This document shows positions 7,244 through 15,988 of a DNA stretch of 21,865 nt, piece after piece. Position 1 is the stretch's first letter; each line of letters begins with the position of its first letter. Position numbers and translations under genes: made by a program. Source of the DNA: an uncultured bacterium (lineage in GTDB: Bacteria; Patescibacteriota; Minisyncoccia; Phycocordibacterales; UBA9973). Below the pieces are notes generated by a model. The model made no database searches. It was not told the DNA's origin and saw only the letters and a program-made list of their open reading frames with translations. The stretch lies in contig CALAYS010000194.1 of assembly GCA_937895515.1 (NCBI GenBank), positions 1 to 21,865 on the forward strand. The letters are read 5' to 3'.

Positions 7244-7618
7244 ATGAGTAAACGAATTTTAATTGTTGAAGATGATAGTTTTATAGAAGAATTAACTGCT
7301 AAAAAGCTAGAAAAGGCAGGATATGAGGTTATCGCTGTTCAAAATGGTAAAGATGCATTAATGAAGGCTAATGAAGACCATTTAGATTTGGTTATCTGTG
7401 ATTTAGTTATACCTAACATGGATGGGTTTGAAGTTATCCGTCAAATGCGTGCAATGGAAAAAACACGCGAGACTCCAATAGCGGTATTTTCAAACCTTGC
7501 TGACAGTGATGCACTGGACAAAGCCACAAAAGCTGGGGCAACAAAATTTTTAATAAAAGCAAATTTTTCTTTAAGCGATGTTGTTATGGAGGTTGAAAAC
7601 CTTATTGGAAAAGCATAA
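7244..7618 (+). CDS. Stand-alone response-regulator receiver (CheY-like)
   Basis: 124 aa, one receiver domain with no output domain. Key residues: acidic pocket Glu9/Asp10/Asp11, phosphoacceptor Asp53 (ICDLVIPNMDG), Ser83 at the switch position and Lys105 (FLIKANF). It should take phosphate from the kinase encoded just upstream and act by protein contact, or as a phosphorelay step. The last 17 bp overlap the convergent ccdA-like gene, and its likely terminator lies inside that gene (7657-7689). Confidence 0.9.
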   Translation: MSKRILIVEDDSFIEELTAKKLEKAGYEVIAVQNGKDALMKANEDHLDLVICDLVIPNMDGFEVIRQMRAMEKTRETPIAVFSNLADSDALDKATKAGATKFLIKANFSLSDVVMEVENLIGKA

Positions 7619-8312
7619 GTATCCCAACAAAAAGAAGTACCAATGAAAATATGCTCATCAGAATGGAATAAAACCATTCTGATTTTTTTGTAAGTCTAAT
7701 AAACAGATCTGACCCTAAATAAGATGTAACAACAAATGGCACAGCAAGACCAAGTGAATAAAACAAAAACAATAATATAGTTGAACTTAAGCTAGTTAAA
7801 GAAAGTCCTAAGATTGATCCTAATATTGGCGTACTGCATGGTGTCCAAGCTAATCCAAATAATGCTCCAAAAATAAATGACTTTAAATAAGAGCTTTTAC
7901 CTTTTATAAATTTTACTCCTGGGGTTCCAAAAATATGCAGTGGAATAATTCCAAGATTAACCAAAGCAAAAATAGAAATTACTAATCCCCCAAATCGTCT
8001 TACCCAAATAAGATAATTAAAATGAATCCCGGATAAAACTATACCCAAAACAACACCCAATATAATAAATGTAATTATAAATCCTGAAATTAAAAACAAT
8101 GTGTGGTGAATTCTTTTTATTTTAGAATGAATATCATTGTTGGTAGAGCCGGATAAATACGCAATAGCTCCTGGAATTAAAGGCAGTACACATGGCGCTA
8201 AAAAAGACAAAAGTCCCCCAATAAAAGCAATACCAATTGTTACTACCCCACTATCTAATAGCGTATAAATATGACCCAAAATCCCCGTTGGCGCTATACA
8301 CTGTGAAAACAT
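7602..8312 (-). CDS. CcdA/DsbD-like thiol-disulfide transmembrane protein
   Basis: 236 aa from the ATG at 8312. A longer open frame reaches 8336, but TATAAT (8324-8319) sits 6 nt before the chosen ATG. Six or so membrane helices. The two family cysteines are present in proline-rich turns: Cys41 in FLAPCVLPLIPG and Cys159 in AWTPCSTPILG. These proteins carry electrons from cytosolic thioredoxin across the membrane to outward-facing thiol proteins. No thioredoxin-like partner is adjacent; the Cys-rich proteins at 18651-19991 and 21166-21663 are possible clients. Divergent from the gene at 8364; convergent and overlapping with the receiver gene. Confidence 0.88.
   Translation of the reverse strand: MFSQCIAPTGILGHIYTLLDSGVVTIGIAFIGGLLSFLAPCVLPLIPGAIAYLSGSTNNDIHSKIKRIHHTLFLISGFIITFIILGVVLGIVLSGIHFNYLIWVRRFGGLVISIFALVNLGIIPLHIFGTPGVKFIKGKSSYLKSFIFGALFGLAWTPCSTPILGSILGLSLTSLSSTILLFLFYSLGLAVPFVVTSYLGSDLFIRLTKKSEWFYSILMSIFSLVLLFVGILMLFQ
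7657..7689 (+). terminator. Intrinsic terminator for the kinase-receiver operon, inside an opposite gene
   Basis: Perfect 10-bp stem (7657-7666 / 7674-7683), 7-nt loop, then a T-run to 7689. It lies about 40 bp past the receiver stop, but within the coding sequence of the convergent ccdA-like gene. Confidence 0.7.
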
Positions 8313-8318
8313 AAGCCA

Positions 8319-8327
8319 ATTATACCA
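8319..8327 (-). promoter_or_regulatory. Extended -10 promoter for the CcdA-like gene
   Basis: TGG-TATAAT on the minus strand, ending 6 nt before the ATG at 8312. Confidence 0.6.
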
Positions 8328-8348
8328 CAATGGCATATTATTAATATG

Positions 8349-8357
8349 TGATATAAT
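8349..8357 (+). promoter_or_regulatory. Extended -10 promoter for the 8364-recG operon
   Basis: TGA-TATAAT, ending 6 nt before the ATG at 8364. It lies close to the divergent CcdA promoter, so the two may compete for RNA polymerase. Confidence 0.6.
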
Positions 8358-8363
8358 GAATCC

Positions 8364-8813
8364 ATGAAAAGCATAATTGGATTAGTTGTAGTACTTATTA
8401 TTGGATTTATGATTGGAAGCTTTACCGCCAAAGGTGGTGATATGTTTTCGTTTTTAAAGTCCGGAATGTTTACTAAAAATAGTGCCGATAGTTTAATGAA
8501 CACTGATGAATTAACCAAAAATGCAAAAGATGCTTTAACTAAAATTACCGAATCTGCTCAAAAAGAAACCGGTGCAGTTTTTGATAAAAAATATTTAGAT
8601 GCAATGATAGCAGAATATGAAACATCAGTTGCGCTTTCTAAAATAGCTACAATTGCCAGTGGTCATAATGAAATAAGAGTATTAGCCAAAGGTGTATCTA
8701 AAGATGATGCAGTGACTTTAGCTGAACTTAAAAAAATTAGAGCAACATATTTCCCTGAAAATCCAAATTCAAAAACAAATCCCCCTGCTACTAAACCTTC
8801 TTTTGTAAAATAA
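8364..8813 (+). CDS. Small membrane-anchored protein, possibly DUF305-like
   Basis: 149 aa. One hydrophobic segment at about residues 4-23 serves as a signal anchor. The rest is soluble, Lys/Ala-rich and helical, ending in a Pro/Thr-rich tail. The segment 'FDKKYLDAMIAEYETSVALSKIA...GHNEIRVLAKGV' recalls DUF305 helical-bundle proteins in layout, but the usual His-His pair is missing, so the link is weak. The ATG of recG follows the stop codon after one base, so the two are cotranscribed. Function unknown. Confidence 0.7.
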   Translation: MKSIIGLVVVLIIGFMIGSFTAKGGDMFSFLKSGMFTKNSADSLMNTDELTKNAKDALTKITESAQKETGAVFDKKYLDAMIAEYETSVALSKIATIASGHNEIRVLAKGVSKDDAVTLAELKKIRATYFPENPNSKTNPPATKPSFVK

Positions 8814-8814
8814 A

Positions 8815-11010
8815 ATGTCACCGGAAGATATAATTAAAAAACATACTCGTATTACAAAAGTCCAAGAAGCAACGCTTAATCGTATTGGGCTTAAAACAAT
8901 CAAAGATGTTTTATTTTATTTTCCAAATAGATACGCTGACACATCCGGTGGTAAAAATGTACTGGAATTAAATGATGGCGACAAAATAGTTTTAACTGGT
9001 GAGATTTTTAATATCAAAAAAGAAATTTCTTGGAAAAGTAAAATTCCAATGACTCGGGCTAAATTCAAAGACACCACAGGGACAATCGAGCTTATTTGGC
9101 TACATCAACCTTATATTTCCAAAATGCTTAAAGATGGCCAAAAAATAACAATTTCAGGAAACCTTTCCATAAAAAGTAACAAAAAAACTATAATTAATCC
9201 GGATGTTTTAAAAAACAACGACGAAGTTCATAATGATTTATTTTCCGAGAATAAAGATATTAAAATAACTAAACTACCAATTTATCCTGAAACAAAAGGT
9301 TTAAATGCAAAATGGTTTTATTATATAATCCAAAAATCATTAAATGCTGGCGCACATAAAAATATAAAAGAAACACTACCCCTACAACTTTTAGAAAAAT
9401 ATCATTTACCAAAATTAGAATCTGCGATTTTGTGGATGCATATGCCCCGTAATGAAGATGATGCAACAGCTGCAAGAAAAAGATTTGCTTTTGAAGAAAT
9501 TTTAAATATTGAAATCGAGCGTCTACGTGCCCGAGATGAATACCAAGGACATGGGGCTTATAAAATAAACAATAATTCAAACGAATTTCTAAAGACTCTG
9601 CCTTTTAAACTAACAGAAGGTCAAAAAAAAGTATTAGATGACATCATTAAAGATACTGGTAAAAATATTCCAATGACACGACTACTTGAAGGTGATGTTG
9701 GAAGTGGTAAAACCGCAATTTCCGCAACAATTGCGTATAACACCATTAGTACACCATCTGATAAAAAAAATGAATATCTCCAAGTACTATACATGGCTCC
9801 AACAGAAATACTGGCTAATCAGCATTTTGAAAGTTTTTGTCAAATGTTTGCACCTTTTGGAAAAACAATTGGGCTTATTACTAGTTCAGGCTGTAAAAAA
9901 TTCCCTGCTAAATCAATATCAATGAAAAGATTAGATGTGGCTTGGACTCCGGTATCGCGAGCACAGCTTTTAAAATGGGCTAAAGATGGAACAATAGATA
10001 TTTTAATTGGGACACATTCATTGATGAACAAGTCTGTTATTATGCGCCATCCAGCACTGGCAATAATTGATGAACAACACAGATTTGGAGCTAAACAAAG
10101 ACGCGCATTAATAACCAAAGATGGCTTTGCACCACATTTGCTATCAATGACAGCAACCCCCATCCCCCGAACATTAGCACTAACAATATTTGGAGATTTG
10201 GATTTATCACTGCTAACTGACATGCCACCTGGCCGTAAACCAATAATTAGTAAATTCATTAGTAAAGGCATGCGCGGCAATATGTACCAAGAAATAATAA
10301 AACAGTTAGAACAAGGCCGACAAGGTTATGTTATTTGCCCTCGAATTAATGACAAAGATGAATCCCTGGATTTAGAAAATAATAAAAGTGGTTTACCTAT
10401 AAAAACATCGGCGGTAAGTGGTGGTAAACGTTCAGTAGTAGAAGAAGCTAAAAGATTAGCTAAAAAAGAATTATTGGGTTACAAAGTTGGAGTTCTGCAC
10501 GGTAAAATGAAACCCAATGAAAAAGAAGACATTATGGAAAAATTCTTAAAAAAACAAATTGATGTACTAGTTGCAACATCAGTTGTTGAAGTTGGGGTAA
10601 ATATTCCAAATGCTAGCTTTATAATAATTGAAGAAGCGGAAAGGTTTGGTGTTGCCCAACTGCACCAACTGCGTGGACGAGTTATTCGAGGTAACAACCA
10701 AAGCTATTGTTACTTCCTAAGTGATACCGAAAGTGAAAAATCTGGTAAAAGAATCATGACACTGGTTGAATCTAAAAATGGTTTTGAATTGGCCGAAGCG
10801 GATTTGATGGAGCGTGGCCCAGGGCATTTTGCTGGGCTTAAACAATCTGGTATCTCAGATTTGGCAATGGAAGCCTTGCGCAATATTCGTCTAGTAGAAG
10901 CCGCTAAAAAAGAAGCCAGAAATATACTAGACACTGACCCACAACTTAAAAACCACCCAGCTATAAAAGAAAGACTTGATCGAACTGACAAGCTAATCCA
11001 TTTTGAATAA
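8815..11010 (+). CDS. recG: ATP-dependent DNA helicase RecG
   Basis: 731 aa. N-terminal wedge (OB-fold) domain over about the first 270 residues; Walker A EGDVGSGKTA near 295; DEQH box (IIDEQHRFGAKQR) near 420; TATPIPRT motif III; C-terminal helicase half with VLHGKMKPNEKE, ATSVVEVGVNIPNA and the QLHQLRGRV motif; RecG tail MERGPGHFAGLKQSG. RecG remodels stalled replication forks and Holliday junctions. Between motifs Ia and II there is a segment of about 30 extra residues (CKKFPAKSISMKRLDVAWTP), longer than I expect for the family. It is cotranscribed with the small protein upstream and converges with murI one base away. Confidence 0.95.
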   Translation: MSPEDIIKKHTRITKVQEATLNRIGLKTIKDVLFYFPNRYADTSGGKNVLELNDGDKIVLTGEIFNIKKEISWKSKIPMTRAKFKDTTGTIELIWLHQPYISKMLKDGQKITISGNLSIKSNKKTIINPDVLKNNDEVHNDLFSENKDIKITKLPIYPETKGLNAKWFYYIIQKSLNAGAHKNIKETLPLQLLEKYHLPKLESAILWMHMPRNEDDATAARKRFAFEEILNIEIERLRARDEYQGHGAYKINNNSNEFLKTLPFKLTEGQKKVLDDIIKDTGKNIPMTRLLEGDVGSGKTAISATIAYNTISTPSDKKNEYLQVLYMAPTEILANQHFESFCQMFAPFGKTIGLITSSGCKKFPAKSISMKRLDVAWTPVSRAQLLKWAKDGTIDILIGTHSLMNKSVIMRHPALAIIDEQHRFGAKQRRALITKDGFAPHLLSMTATPIPRTLALTIFGDLDLSLLTDMPPGRKPIISKFISKGMRGNMYQEIIKQLEQGRQGYVICPRINDKDESLDLENNKSGLPIKTSAVSGGKRSVVEEAKRLAKKELLGYKVGVLHGKMKPNEKEDIMEKFLKKQIDVLVATSVVEVGVNIPNASFIIIEEAERFGVAQLHQLRGRVIRGNNQSYCYFLSDTESEKSGKRIMTLVESKNGFELAEADLMERGPGHFAGLKQSGISDLAMEALRNIRLVEAAKKEARNILDTDPQLKNHPAIKERLDRTDKLIHFE

Positions 11011-11020
11011 TTTATTCAAA
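11002..11020. repeat. 19-nt palindrome made by two convergent stop regions
   Basis: TTTGAATAA (11002-11010) and TTATTCAAA (11012-11020) are perfect reverse complements around one T. They are the last codons (Phe-Glu-stop) of recG and murI, and may form a bidirectional hairpin. Confidence 0.6.
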
Positions 11021-11821
11021 TATATTATTTTCTTCTAGTTTTATTTTTTCGCCAAAGAATATTTCTGTAGTCTTTTCAAAAGATTCTGTATAATGACTAA
11101 CATAGTATTTGTCTTTATTTTCTTTTTTAAGACTTAATAGATTTTCCTTTTCTAAAATATCTTTTAATTTATTAGGGGTCACAATTGTTGAATCAATTAG
11201 TTTAACTGCTCCCCCGTAAAAATTATTAATCTCCCGGCGAATTAATGGGTAGTGAGTACAAGCCAAAATTAATGCATCAATATTGTTTAATACTGGATCC
11301 TTTAAATAACTATGGATCATGGCTTCGTCGACTCGGCTTTGGTAGAATGATTCTTCTATCATTGGGGCAAGTTTTGGAGTTGCCAATGTTACATATTCTA
11401 AAATAGATTTTCTGCGAGTTAGTTTTTCTTGATAGATACCACTAGCAATTGTGGTATTTGTACCAATGATTCCAACTTTTTTAATAGATTCATCATTAAT
11501 TACATCTTCTACAATAGGGTCAATAACATTAATTATTGGAACTTGGCCTTTGTAATTATCCCGCAAATAAATATAACTTGCAGCGGACGCAGTATTACAA
11601 GCTATAACAATGGCTTTGCAATTTTGATTTTGAATCAAATAATTTGTTATTTTTTTAGAATAATCTAGTACTGTATTTTGGTCTTTATCACCATAAGGCA
11701 AATGCAACGTATCTCCAAAATAGATTATTTGTTCATTAGGTAATAGCTTTAAAATAGAGCTAGCAATAGTTAACCCGCCAATACCTGAATCAAAAATACC
11801 GATGGCTCTTGTATCATTCAT
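11012..11821 (-). CDS. murI: Glutamate racemase
   Basis: 269 aa from the ATG at 11821, directly after the stop of the C39-like gene (11823); a TTG 12 nt upstream would overlap that gene. MurI makes D-glutamate for peptidoglycan. Signatures: GIFDSGIGGLT near the N-terminus, first catalytic cysteine Cys75 in IACNTASA, second Cys188 in LACTHYPL. Length is normal. It is translationally coupled to the secreted C39-like protein upstream, which suggests a joint cell-wall role. The stop is one base from the recG stop. Confidence 0.93.
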   Translation of the reverse strand: MNDTRAIGIFDSGIGGLTIASSILKLLPNEQIIYFGDTLHLPYGDKDQNTVLDYSKKITNYLIQNQNCKAIVIACNTASAASYIYLRDNYKGQVPIINVIDPIVEDVINDESIKKVGIIGTNTTIASGIYQEKLTRRKSILEYVTLATPKLAPMIEESFYQSRVDEAMIHSYLKDPVLNNIDALILACTHYPLIRREINNFYGGAVKLIDSTIVTPNKLKDILEKENLLSLKKENKDKYYVSHYTESFEKTTEIFFGEKIKLEENNIFE

Positions 11822-11822
11822 A

Positions 11823-12980
11823 TTAATCAACAATTAAAGCTTGGTTTGAAACCCCACCAAAAATACTCATGTGTTTTTCCAAATCCCCCGCTGTCCAGTA
11901 TTCATTAGCAACACCAGAAAGTGGATCATGCACATAAAACCCAACTGGGTTATCAACACTACCCACTACACCAACTACAACCCGAGCATGCTCGTTAGAA
12001 TATATTGGAATTTTTTTACCAGTTTGTGTATAAAAGTATGATAATTTTGGAACAGTGTTTTTAATATAACCCCAAATAACAACAGGATTATTATTCCATA
12101 GGGCCTGCGCTATTTCTTGAGATGTTGGGTTTTTTAAGACCTTGCCAGTGGAGCCCAAAGCTAAACTGGCTTTGGCCAAAGCTGGGGCATACATACCATA
12201 GCCAACCTCTTTACCACTTAAAAATCCAACAAACATTTTATTAGGGTCATCCCAAGTTTTGTTTACAAAATCAGGTTCACGTGGGTCATATCCTGCAAGG
12301 TCAACTATTTCTTTATCATCAGTTACGATGCCCTTATAAGCTAATGCCATGCGCAGTGATGCGGCTTCACAACTACGCGAAAATTGTTGCCGATAATATG
12401 GCACTGCTAAAATATGGTTTTCTGGGTTTGTAGTAAAACTACCAATGACATTATCTGTTAGCTTTTCACCTTTTAAACCAATTACATTTTTATTAATTTG
12501 AATATTATATTTTGTATCGGGTAACAAAGGATTATATGGTGTAAAAGTACCAACACGACCATTTACACTAAATTCCCCTGCAACATTTGGGACAATAGTA
12601 AATGATTTTTCAAAGGTATCGGCTTTAATAGAATTTGAAAATAAAACAGTTATAACACTTTTTGTACTTTGATGATTTCCAGATGGCAATATTGCTCCAG
12701 ATAGATTAATAGAATCTTGTATAGGATTTTCAATTTGTTTTATTTCTTCAATTTGTTCGGGTTTATCTTCGGTAGATAAAACAACATCTGGTTTTAAAAG
12801 TTCTATTTGAGCAGCATTATCTTTTTCGGTAATAATTTCATTAAAAGAACCTGTTTCATTAGCCTCTACTTTATTAGGGTTTGCAATACTAACAAGCCAA
12901 ATAGAAAAACCAAATGCCATAATAATATAAATATATGCACGAACTGGATGAATATGTTTATGGTTTTTATGTTTTGGCAT
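11823..12980 (-). CDS. Secreted C39-family peptidase-like protein with Ig-like domain
   Basis: 385 aa. A basic, His-rich N-terminus and one hydrophobic segment (about 14-33) anchor or export it. Residues about 90-185 look like a bacterial Ig-like (Big_5/SbsA) domain: 'TVLFSNSIKADTFEKSFTI ... FTPYNPLLPDTKYNI'. The C-terminal half is a C39_2-type cysteine peptidase fold: Cys204 in FSRSCEAASLRMAL, His331 in NEHARVVVGV, and Asp352 in YVHDPLSG. It may act on envelope peptides or only bind them; activity is inferred. Its TATAAT (12996-12991) is 10 nt before the ATG. murI follows directly. Confidence 0.85.
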   Translation of the reverse strand: MPKHKNHKHIHPVRAYIYIIMAFGFSIWLVSIANPNKVEANETGSFNEIITEKDNAAQIELLKPDVVLSTEDKPEQIEEIKQIENPIQDSINLSGAILPSGNHQSTKSVITVLFSNSIKADTFEKSFTIVPNVAGEFSVNGRVGTFTPYNPLLPDTKYNIQINKNVIGLKGEKLTDNVIGSFTTNPENHILAVPYYRQQFSRSCEAASLRMALAYKGIVTDDKEIVDLAGYDPREPDFVNKTWDDPNKMFVGFLSGKEVGYGMYAPALAKASLALGSTGKVLKNPTSQEIAQALWNNNPVVIWGYIKNTVPKLSYFYTQTGKKIPIYSNEHARVVVGVVGSVDNPVGFYVHDPLSGVANEYWTAGDLEKHMSIFGGVSNQALIVD

Positions 12981-12990
12981 TTATACATAT

Positions 12991-12996
12991 ATTATA
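12991..12996 (-). promoter_or_regulatory. -10 box for the C39-murI operon
   Basis: TATAAT on the minus strand, 10 nt before the ATG at 12980. Confidence 0.45.
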
Positions 12997-13021
12997 CCTT
13001 GGCAAATAGTATTCTCAAAAT

Positions 13022-13047
13022 AAAAAACCACTATAAAGTGGTTTTTT
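13022..13047 (-). terminator. Intrinsic terminator after tRNA-Ile
   Basis: Perfect 10-bp stem (13022-13031 / 13038-13047) with a 6-nt loop and T-runs on both strands. It lies 8 bp past the tRNA 3' end. Confidence 0.75.
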
Positions 13048-13054
13048 ATCATAG

Positions 13055-13128
13055 TCCACCCTCATGGACTCGAACCATGGACCCCAGAGGTATAAGCTCT
13101 GTGCTCTAACCAACTGAGCTAAGGGTGG
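13055..13128 (-). tRNA. tRNA-Ile, anticodon UAU
   Basis: Complete cloverleaf on the minus strand. Acceptor stem CCACCCT/AGGGTGG (7 bp), D arm with AGTTGGTTA, anticodon stem CAGAG/CTCTG with loop CTTATAC, 5-nt variable loop, T arm CATGG-TTCGAGT-CCATG, discriminator A. In the 7-nt loop the anticodon is TAT (13094-13092), which reads AUA. CCA is not encoded. Most bacteria read AUA with a CAU anticodon modified to lysidine, so UAU is less common. The C1-G72 first pair is also unusual for isoleucine tRNA. A likely promoter (TTGCAT, 17 bp, AATACT) lies upstream. Confidence 0.93.
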
Positions 13129-13250
13129 TTATGTACTAAAACAGTATTAAACAAATCGCTAAAAAATGCAAGACGCTTATATTTGACATTTAACTAAATA
13201 GGGGTAGTATTAGGGTAATTAAAAAAATCTAACAATTTAAATATAAAACT

Positions 13251-13928
13251 ATGCACGCAAAAGACATCGCTGAAGTATTAACTTACCTTCTAAATCAAAA
13301 ATTAATCCAAATAAATGGTAGCGAACCATTTAAACTAAGTTCTGGTATAATTTCTCCAATATACACATCAATAAAAGATGTGGTTGGGTATCCACAAATA
13401 AGAAGAAAGATAAAGTTAGCCCTTGCTAATAAAGTACAAGAGATGGGCGATTTTGATTTAATCATGGGTATACCTATGGGCGGATATGGGTTTGGTTTAT
13501 TAGTTGCAGATGAATTAGATTTGCCTTTCTCTTACATAAGAGAAGAAACAAAAAAACACGGACTACAGAAACAAATACAAGGATTAGATGATTTAAAAAA
13601 TAAAAAAATTATGGTAGTTGATGATGTACTAACAAAAGGTACAACTTCCACTAAAAGTATCAGGCGAATAAAGGAAGAAAACCCTGCTAAGGTAGATTTT
13701 TGTTCAGTCTTTTCATACGAAATGAAAAGCATGTATGATAATTTTAAAGAAATTGGAATTACCCCAAATTCTTTAATAAGAATGGATTTGATTACTTTAG
13801 AAATTCTGGAAGATTTATTTAAACCAGAAGATTTAGAAATTTTATTAAATTTTATTAAAGACCCTGATAATTGGACGCCGAAAATAATAAATGACAGCAA
13901 AGAAATAGAACAACCGTATGGTTGTTAA
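13251..13928 (+). CDS. pyrE: Orotate phosphoribosyltransferase
   Basis: 225 aa. It converts orotate and PRPP to OMP in pyrimidine synthesis. Evidence: EPFKLSSGIISPIYTSIKDV near the N-terminus (OPRT substrate region), IMGIPMGGYGFG, the flexible-loop region IREETKKHG, and the PRPP-binding loop VVDDVLTKGTTS at 122-133. The C-terminal 40 residues extend beyond the core. A TTGACA at about 13178 with a weak TAGTAT 16 bp on could be its promoter, leaving a leader of about 45 nt. No other pyrimidine gene is nearby; the PRPP-synthetase-like gene is about 4 kb away. Confidence 0.92.
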   Translation: MHAKDIAEVLTYLLNQKLIQINGSEPFKLSSGIISPIYTSIKDVVGYPQIRRKIKLALANKVQEMGDFDLIMGIPMGGYGFGLLVADELDLPFSYIREETKKHGLQKQIQGLDDLKNKKIMVVDDVLTKGTTSTKSIRRIKEENPAKVDFCSVFSYEMKSMYDNFKEIGITPNSLIRMDLITLEILEDLFKPEDLEILLNFIKDPDNWTPKIINDSKEIEQPYGC

Positions 13929-13950
13929 AAAATAAGTCCTGAAAAGTAGA

Positions 13951-13999
13951 AAAAATAAAAAGCCTGTAGAGATAAAACTCTACAGGCCATTTTTATTTT
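13951..13999. terminator. Bidirectional terminator between pyrE and ftsH
   Basis: Perfect 10-bp stem (13962-13971 / 13978-13987), 6-nt loop, with A- and T-runs on the two sides that work on both strands. Confidence 0.85.
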
Positions 14000-14002
14000 T
14001 TT

Positions 14003-15913
14003 CTACAATGTCTTTGGTTCAATACCGAAAGATTTTATAAGTTCGTTATATGCATCTTGTTCAAGTGTTTCAACTTCAATAAGTTTATTGGCAATTGCAT
14101 CTAATACATGGCGGTTTTTATTTAATAATTCATGGGCCCGAGCATGGGATTCTTTCATTATTCTTTCTACCTCCACATCTACCCTGTTTTGCATCGCTGG
14201 TGAAATCTCACCTTCAAATGAATTACCAAACATTACTTTTTGTGAAGCCACAGTTACTAGTGGACCAATCTCGTTTGACATACCATATTTAGTTACCATT
14301 TCCCGTGCTAAATTTGTAGCAACCTGAAGATCATTACTTGGGCCAGTTGTAACATCACCAAAAACAATTTCTTCTGTTGCATAGCCACCAAACATAACAA
14401 CTAAATCATCTAAGAAACGGTTTTTAGTTGGTAAATGTTTATCAGTAAGTGGAATATTTAATGTGTAACCACCAGCATTCCCCCGTGAAATAATACTAAC
14501 TTTGTGTACTGGGTCCGCATGATCAAGTACTGAAGCTAATAATGCATGACCGGCTTCATGATATGCAACTAATTTTTTCTCTTTATCATCCATTAGGTGT
14601 GATTGCCTTTCTGGACCAATCATAACTTTTTCTACTGCATTAGTAAGGTCAATAAAACCTAATTCTTTAGCATCACGGCGCGCAGCTAATATTGCAGCTT
14701 CGTTCATTACAGAATACAAATCTGCACCTGAAAATCCCGGAGTCCGGCTGGCGATGGTTTCTAGATTAACCCCTTCTTCCATTTTCTTTTTACGAGCATG
14801 AATTTTAAGAATTTCAAAACGGTCAGATCTATCTGGTAAATCAAGTACTACTCGTCTATCAAATCGTCCTGGACGAAGAAGTGCGCTATCTAGTACATCG
14901 GATCTATTAGTTGCGGCAATAACTATAACTTTATCAGTTGGCTCAAAACCATCCATCTCTACAAGTATTTGGTTTAAAGTTTGTTCACGCTCATCATTAC
15001 CACCACCCATACCAACACCACGAGACCGCCCAACAGCATCAATCTCATCAATAAAAACAATTGCTGGGGCTAATTTTTTAGCAGTTTTAAACAAGTCTCG
15101 AACTCGTGAAGCTCCAACTCCTACAAACATTTCCACAAATTCTGATCCAGACAAATGGAAAAATGGGACTTTAGCTTCCCCGGCTACGGCTCTTGCAAGT
15201 AATGTTTTACCAGTACCAGGGTGACCAGTTAAAAGTACTCCTTTTGGAATTTCAGCTCCAATTTCAAAAAACTTTTTAGGTTCACGAAGAAATTCTACAA
15301 TTTCTTTTAATTCCTGTTTAGCTTCTTTGGCCCCTGCAACATCATTAAAAGTAACTCTATTTTTTTCATCATTAGGGTCAACAATTCTTGCGCGTGATTG
15401 ACCAAAATTAAATGCTTGCATCCCTGCGCCTTTGACTTGGCGAGTCATCATATATATCAAGATTCCAATTATAATTATTGGAATTAAAAATGGTAATGAT
15501 GAAAGTAAAATATATTTAAAACCACTTTGGTTTTTAATAGTAATTGGAGTATTGGATAACTGAACTGGGCTTACGCCATAATTTGCCAATGTTTCCGACA
15601 AAGATGATTCGGGTTCTTTACTAGCTCTTAGTATTGTTCCATCATTTTGAGTTAATTTAATTTCACCACCAGTTACAACTACATTTTTTGTATTGCCTAA
15701 AATTATAGATTGTGAAATTTCAGTTAAATTAGAATCTTTGATTGTTTCTTTACGGTTAACAATTAATCCATAAATACTGGAAATTAAAACAAAAAACAAA
15801 ACCACCCCAACTAGTTGAGTTACAAAATGTGGCTCTTTCCGTCTATTCCCGCCATTTGGCTTACCATTTTTAGTATTATTTTTCTTTTTATTGTTCTTAA
15901 ACGCGATTTTCAT
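14003..15913 (-). CDS. ftsH: ATP-dependent zinc metalloprotease FtsH
   Basis: 636 aa from the ATG at 15913. The frame stays open to 16075 but that would run through the divergent promoters into smpB, and TATATT sits 6 nt before the chosen ATG. Lys/Asn-rich N-terminus, then membrane helices at about 31-52 and 134-156. AAA+ domain: Walker A GHPGTGKT (230-237, with His for the usual first Pro), Walker B IVFIDEID (about 286-292), and second region of homology TNRSDVLDSALLRPGRFDRR. Zinc site HEAGH (452-456). FtsH unfolds and degrades membrane and regulatory proteins. It also degrades some ssrA-tagged proteins in other bacteria, which fits its place beside smpB-ssrA. Confidence 0.96.
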   Translation of the reverse strand: MKIAFKNNKKKNNTKNGKPNGGNRRKEPHFVTQLVGVVLFFVLISSIYGLIVNRKETIKDSNLTEISQSIILGNTKNVVVTGGEIKLTQNDGTILRASKEPESSLSETLANYGVSPVQLSNTPITIKNQSGFKYILLSSLPFLIPIIIIGILIYMMTRQVKGAGMQAFNFGQSRARIVDPNDEKNRVTFNDVAGAKEAKQELKEIVEFLREPKKFFEIGAEIPKGVLLTGHPGTGKTLLARAVAGEAKVPFFHLSGSEFVEMFVGVGASRVRDLFKTAKKLAPAIVFIDEIDAVGRSRGVGMGGGNDEREQTLNQILVEMDGFEPTDKVIVIAATNRSDVLDSALLRPGRFDRRVVLDLPDRSDRFEILKIHARKKKMEEGVNLETIASRTPGFSGADLYSVMNEAAILAARRDAKELGFIDLTNAVEKVMIGPERQSHLMDDKEKKLVAYHEAGHALLASVLDHADPVHKVSIISRGNAGGYTLNIPLTDKHLPTKNRFLDDLVVMFGGYATEEIVFGDVTTGPSNDLQVATNLAREMVTKYGMSNEIGPLVTVASQKVMFGNSFEGEISPAMQNRVDVEVERIMKESHARAHELLNKNRHVLDAIANKLIEVETLEQDAYNELIKSFGIEPKTL

Positions 15914-15919
15914 GTTATC

Positions 15920-15984
15920 AATATACACGAAAAAACCTTTATTTACTAGAGTGTAAAAATATTTAATAAATGTGCTAATATTAT
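15920..15984. promoter_or_regulatory. Divergent promoter region of ftsH and smpB
   Basis: Minus strand: TATATT (15925-15920), 6 nt before the ftsH ATG. Plus strand: TGC-TAATAT (15973-15981) overlapping TATTAT (15979-15984), 4-7 nt before the smpB ATG. Only 75 bp separate the two start codons. Confidence 0.5.
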
Positions 15985-15988
15985 AGAT

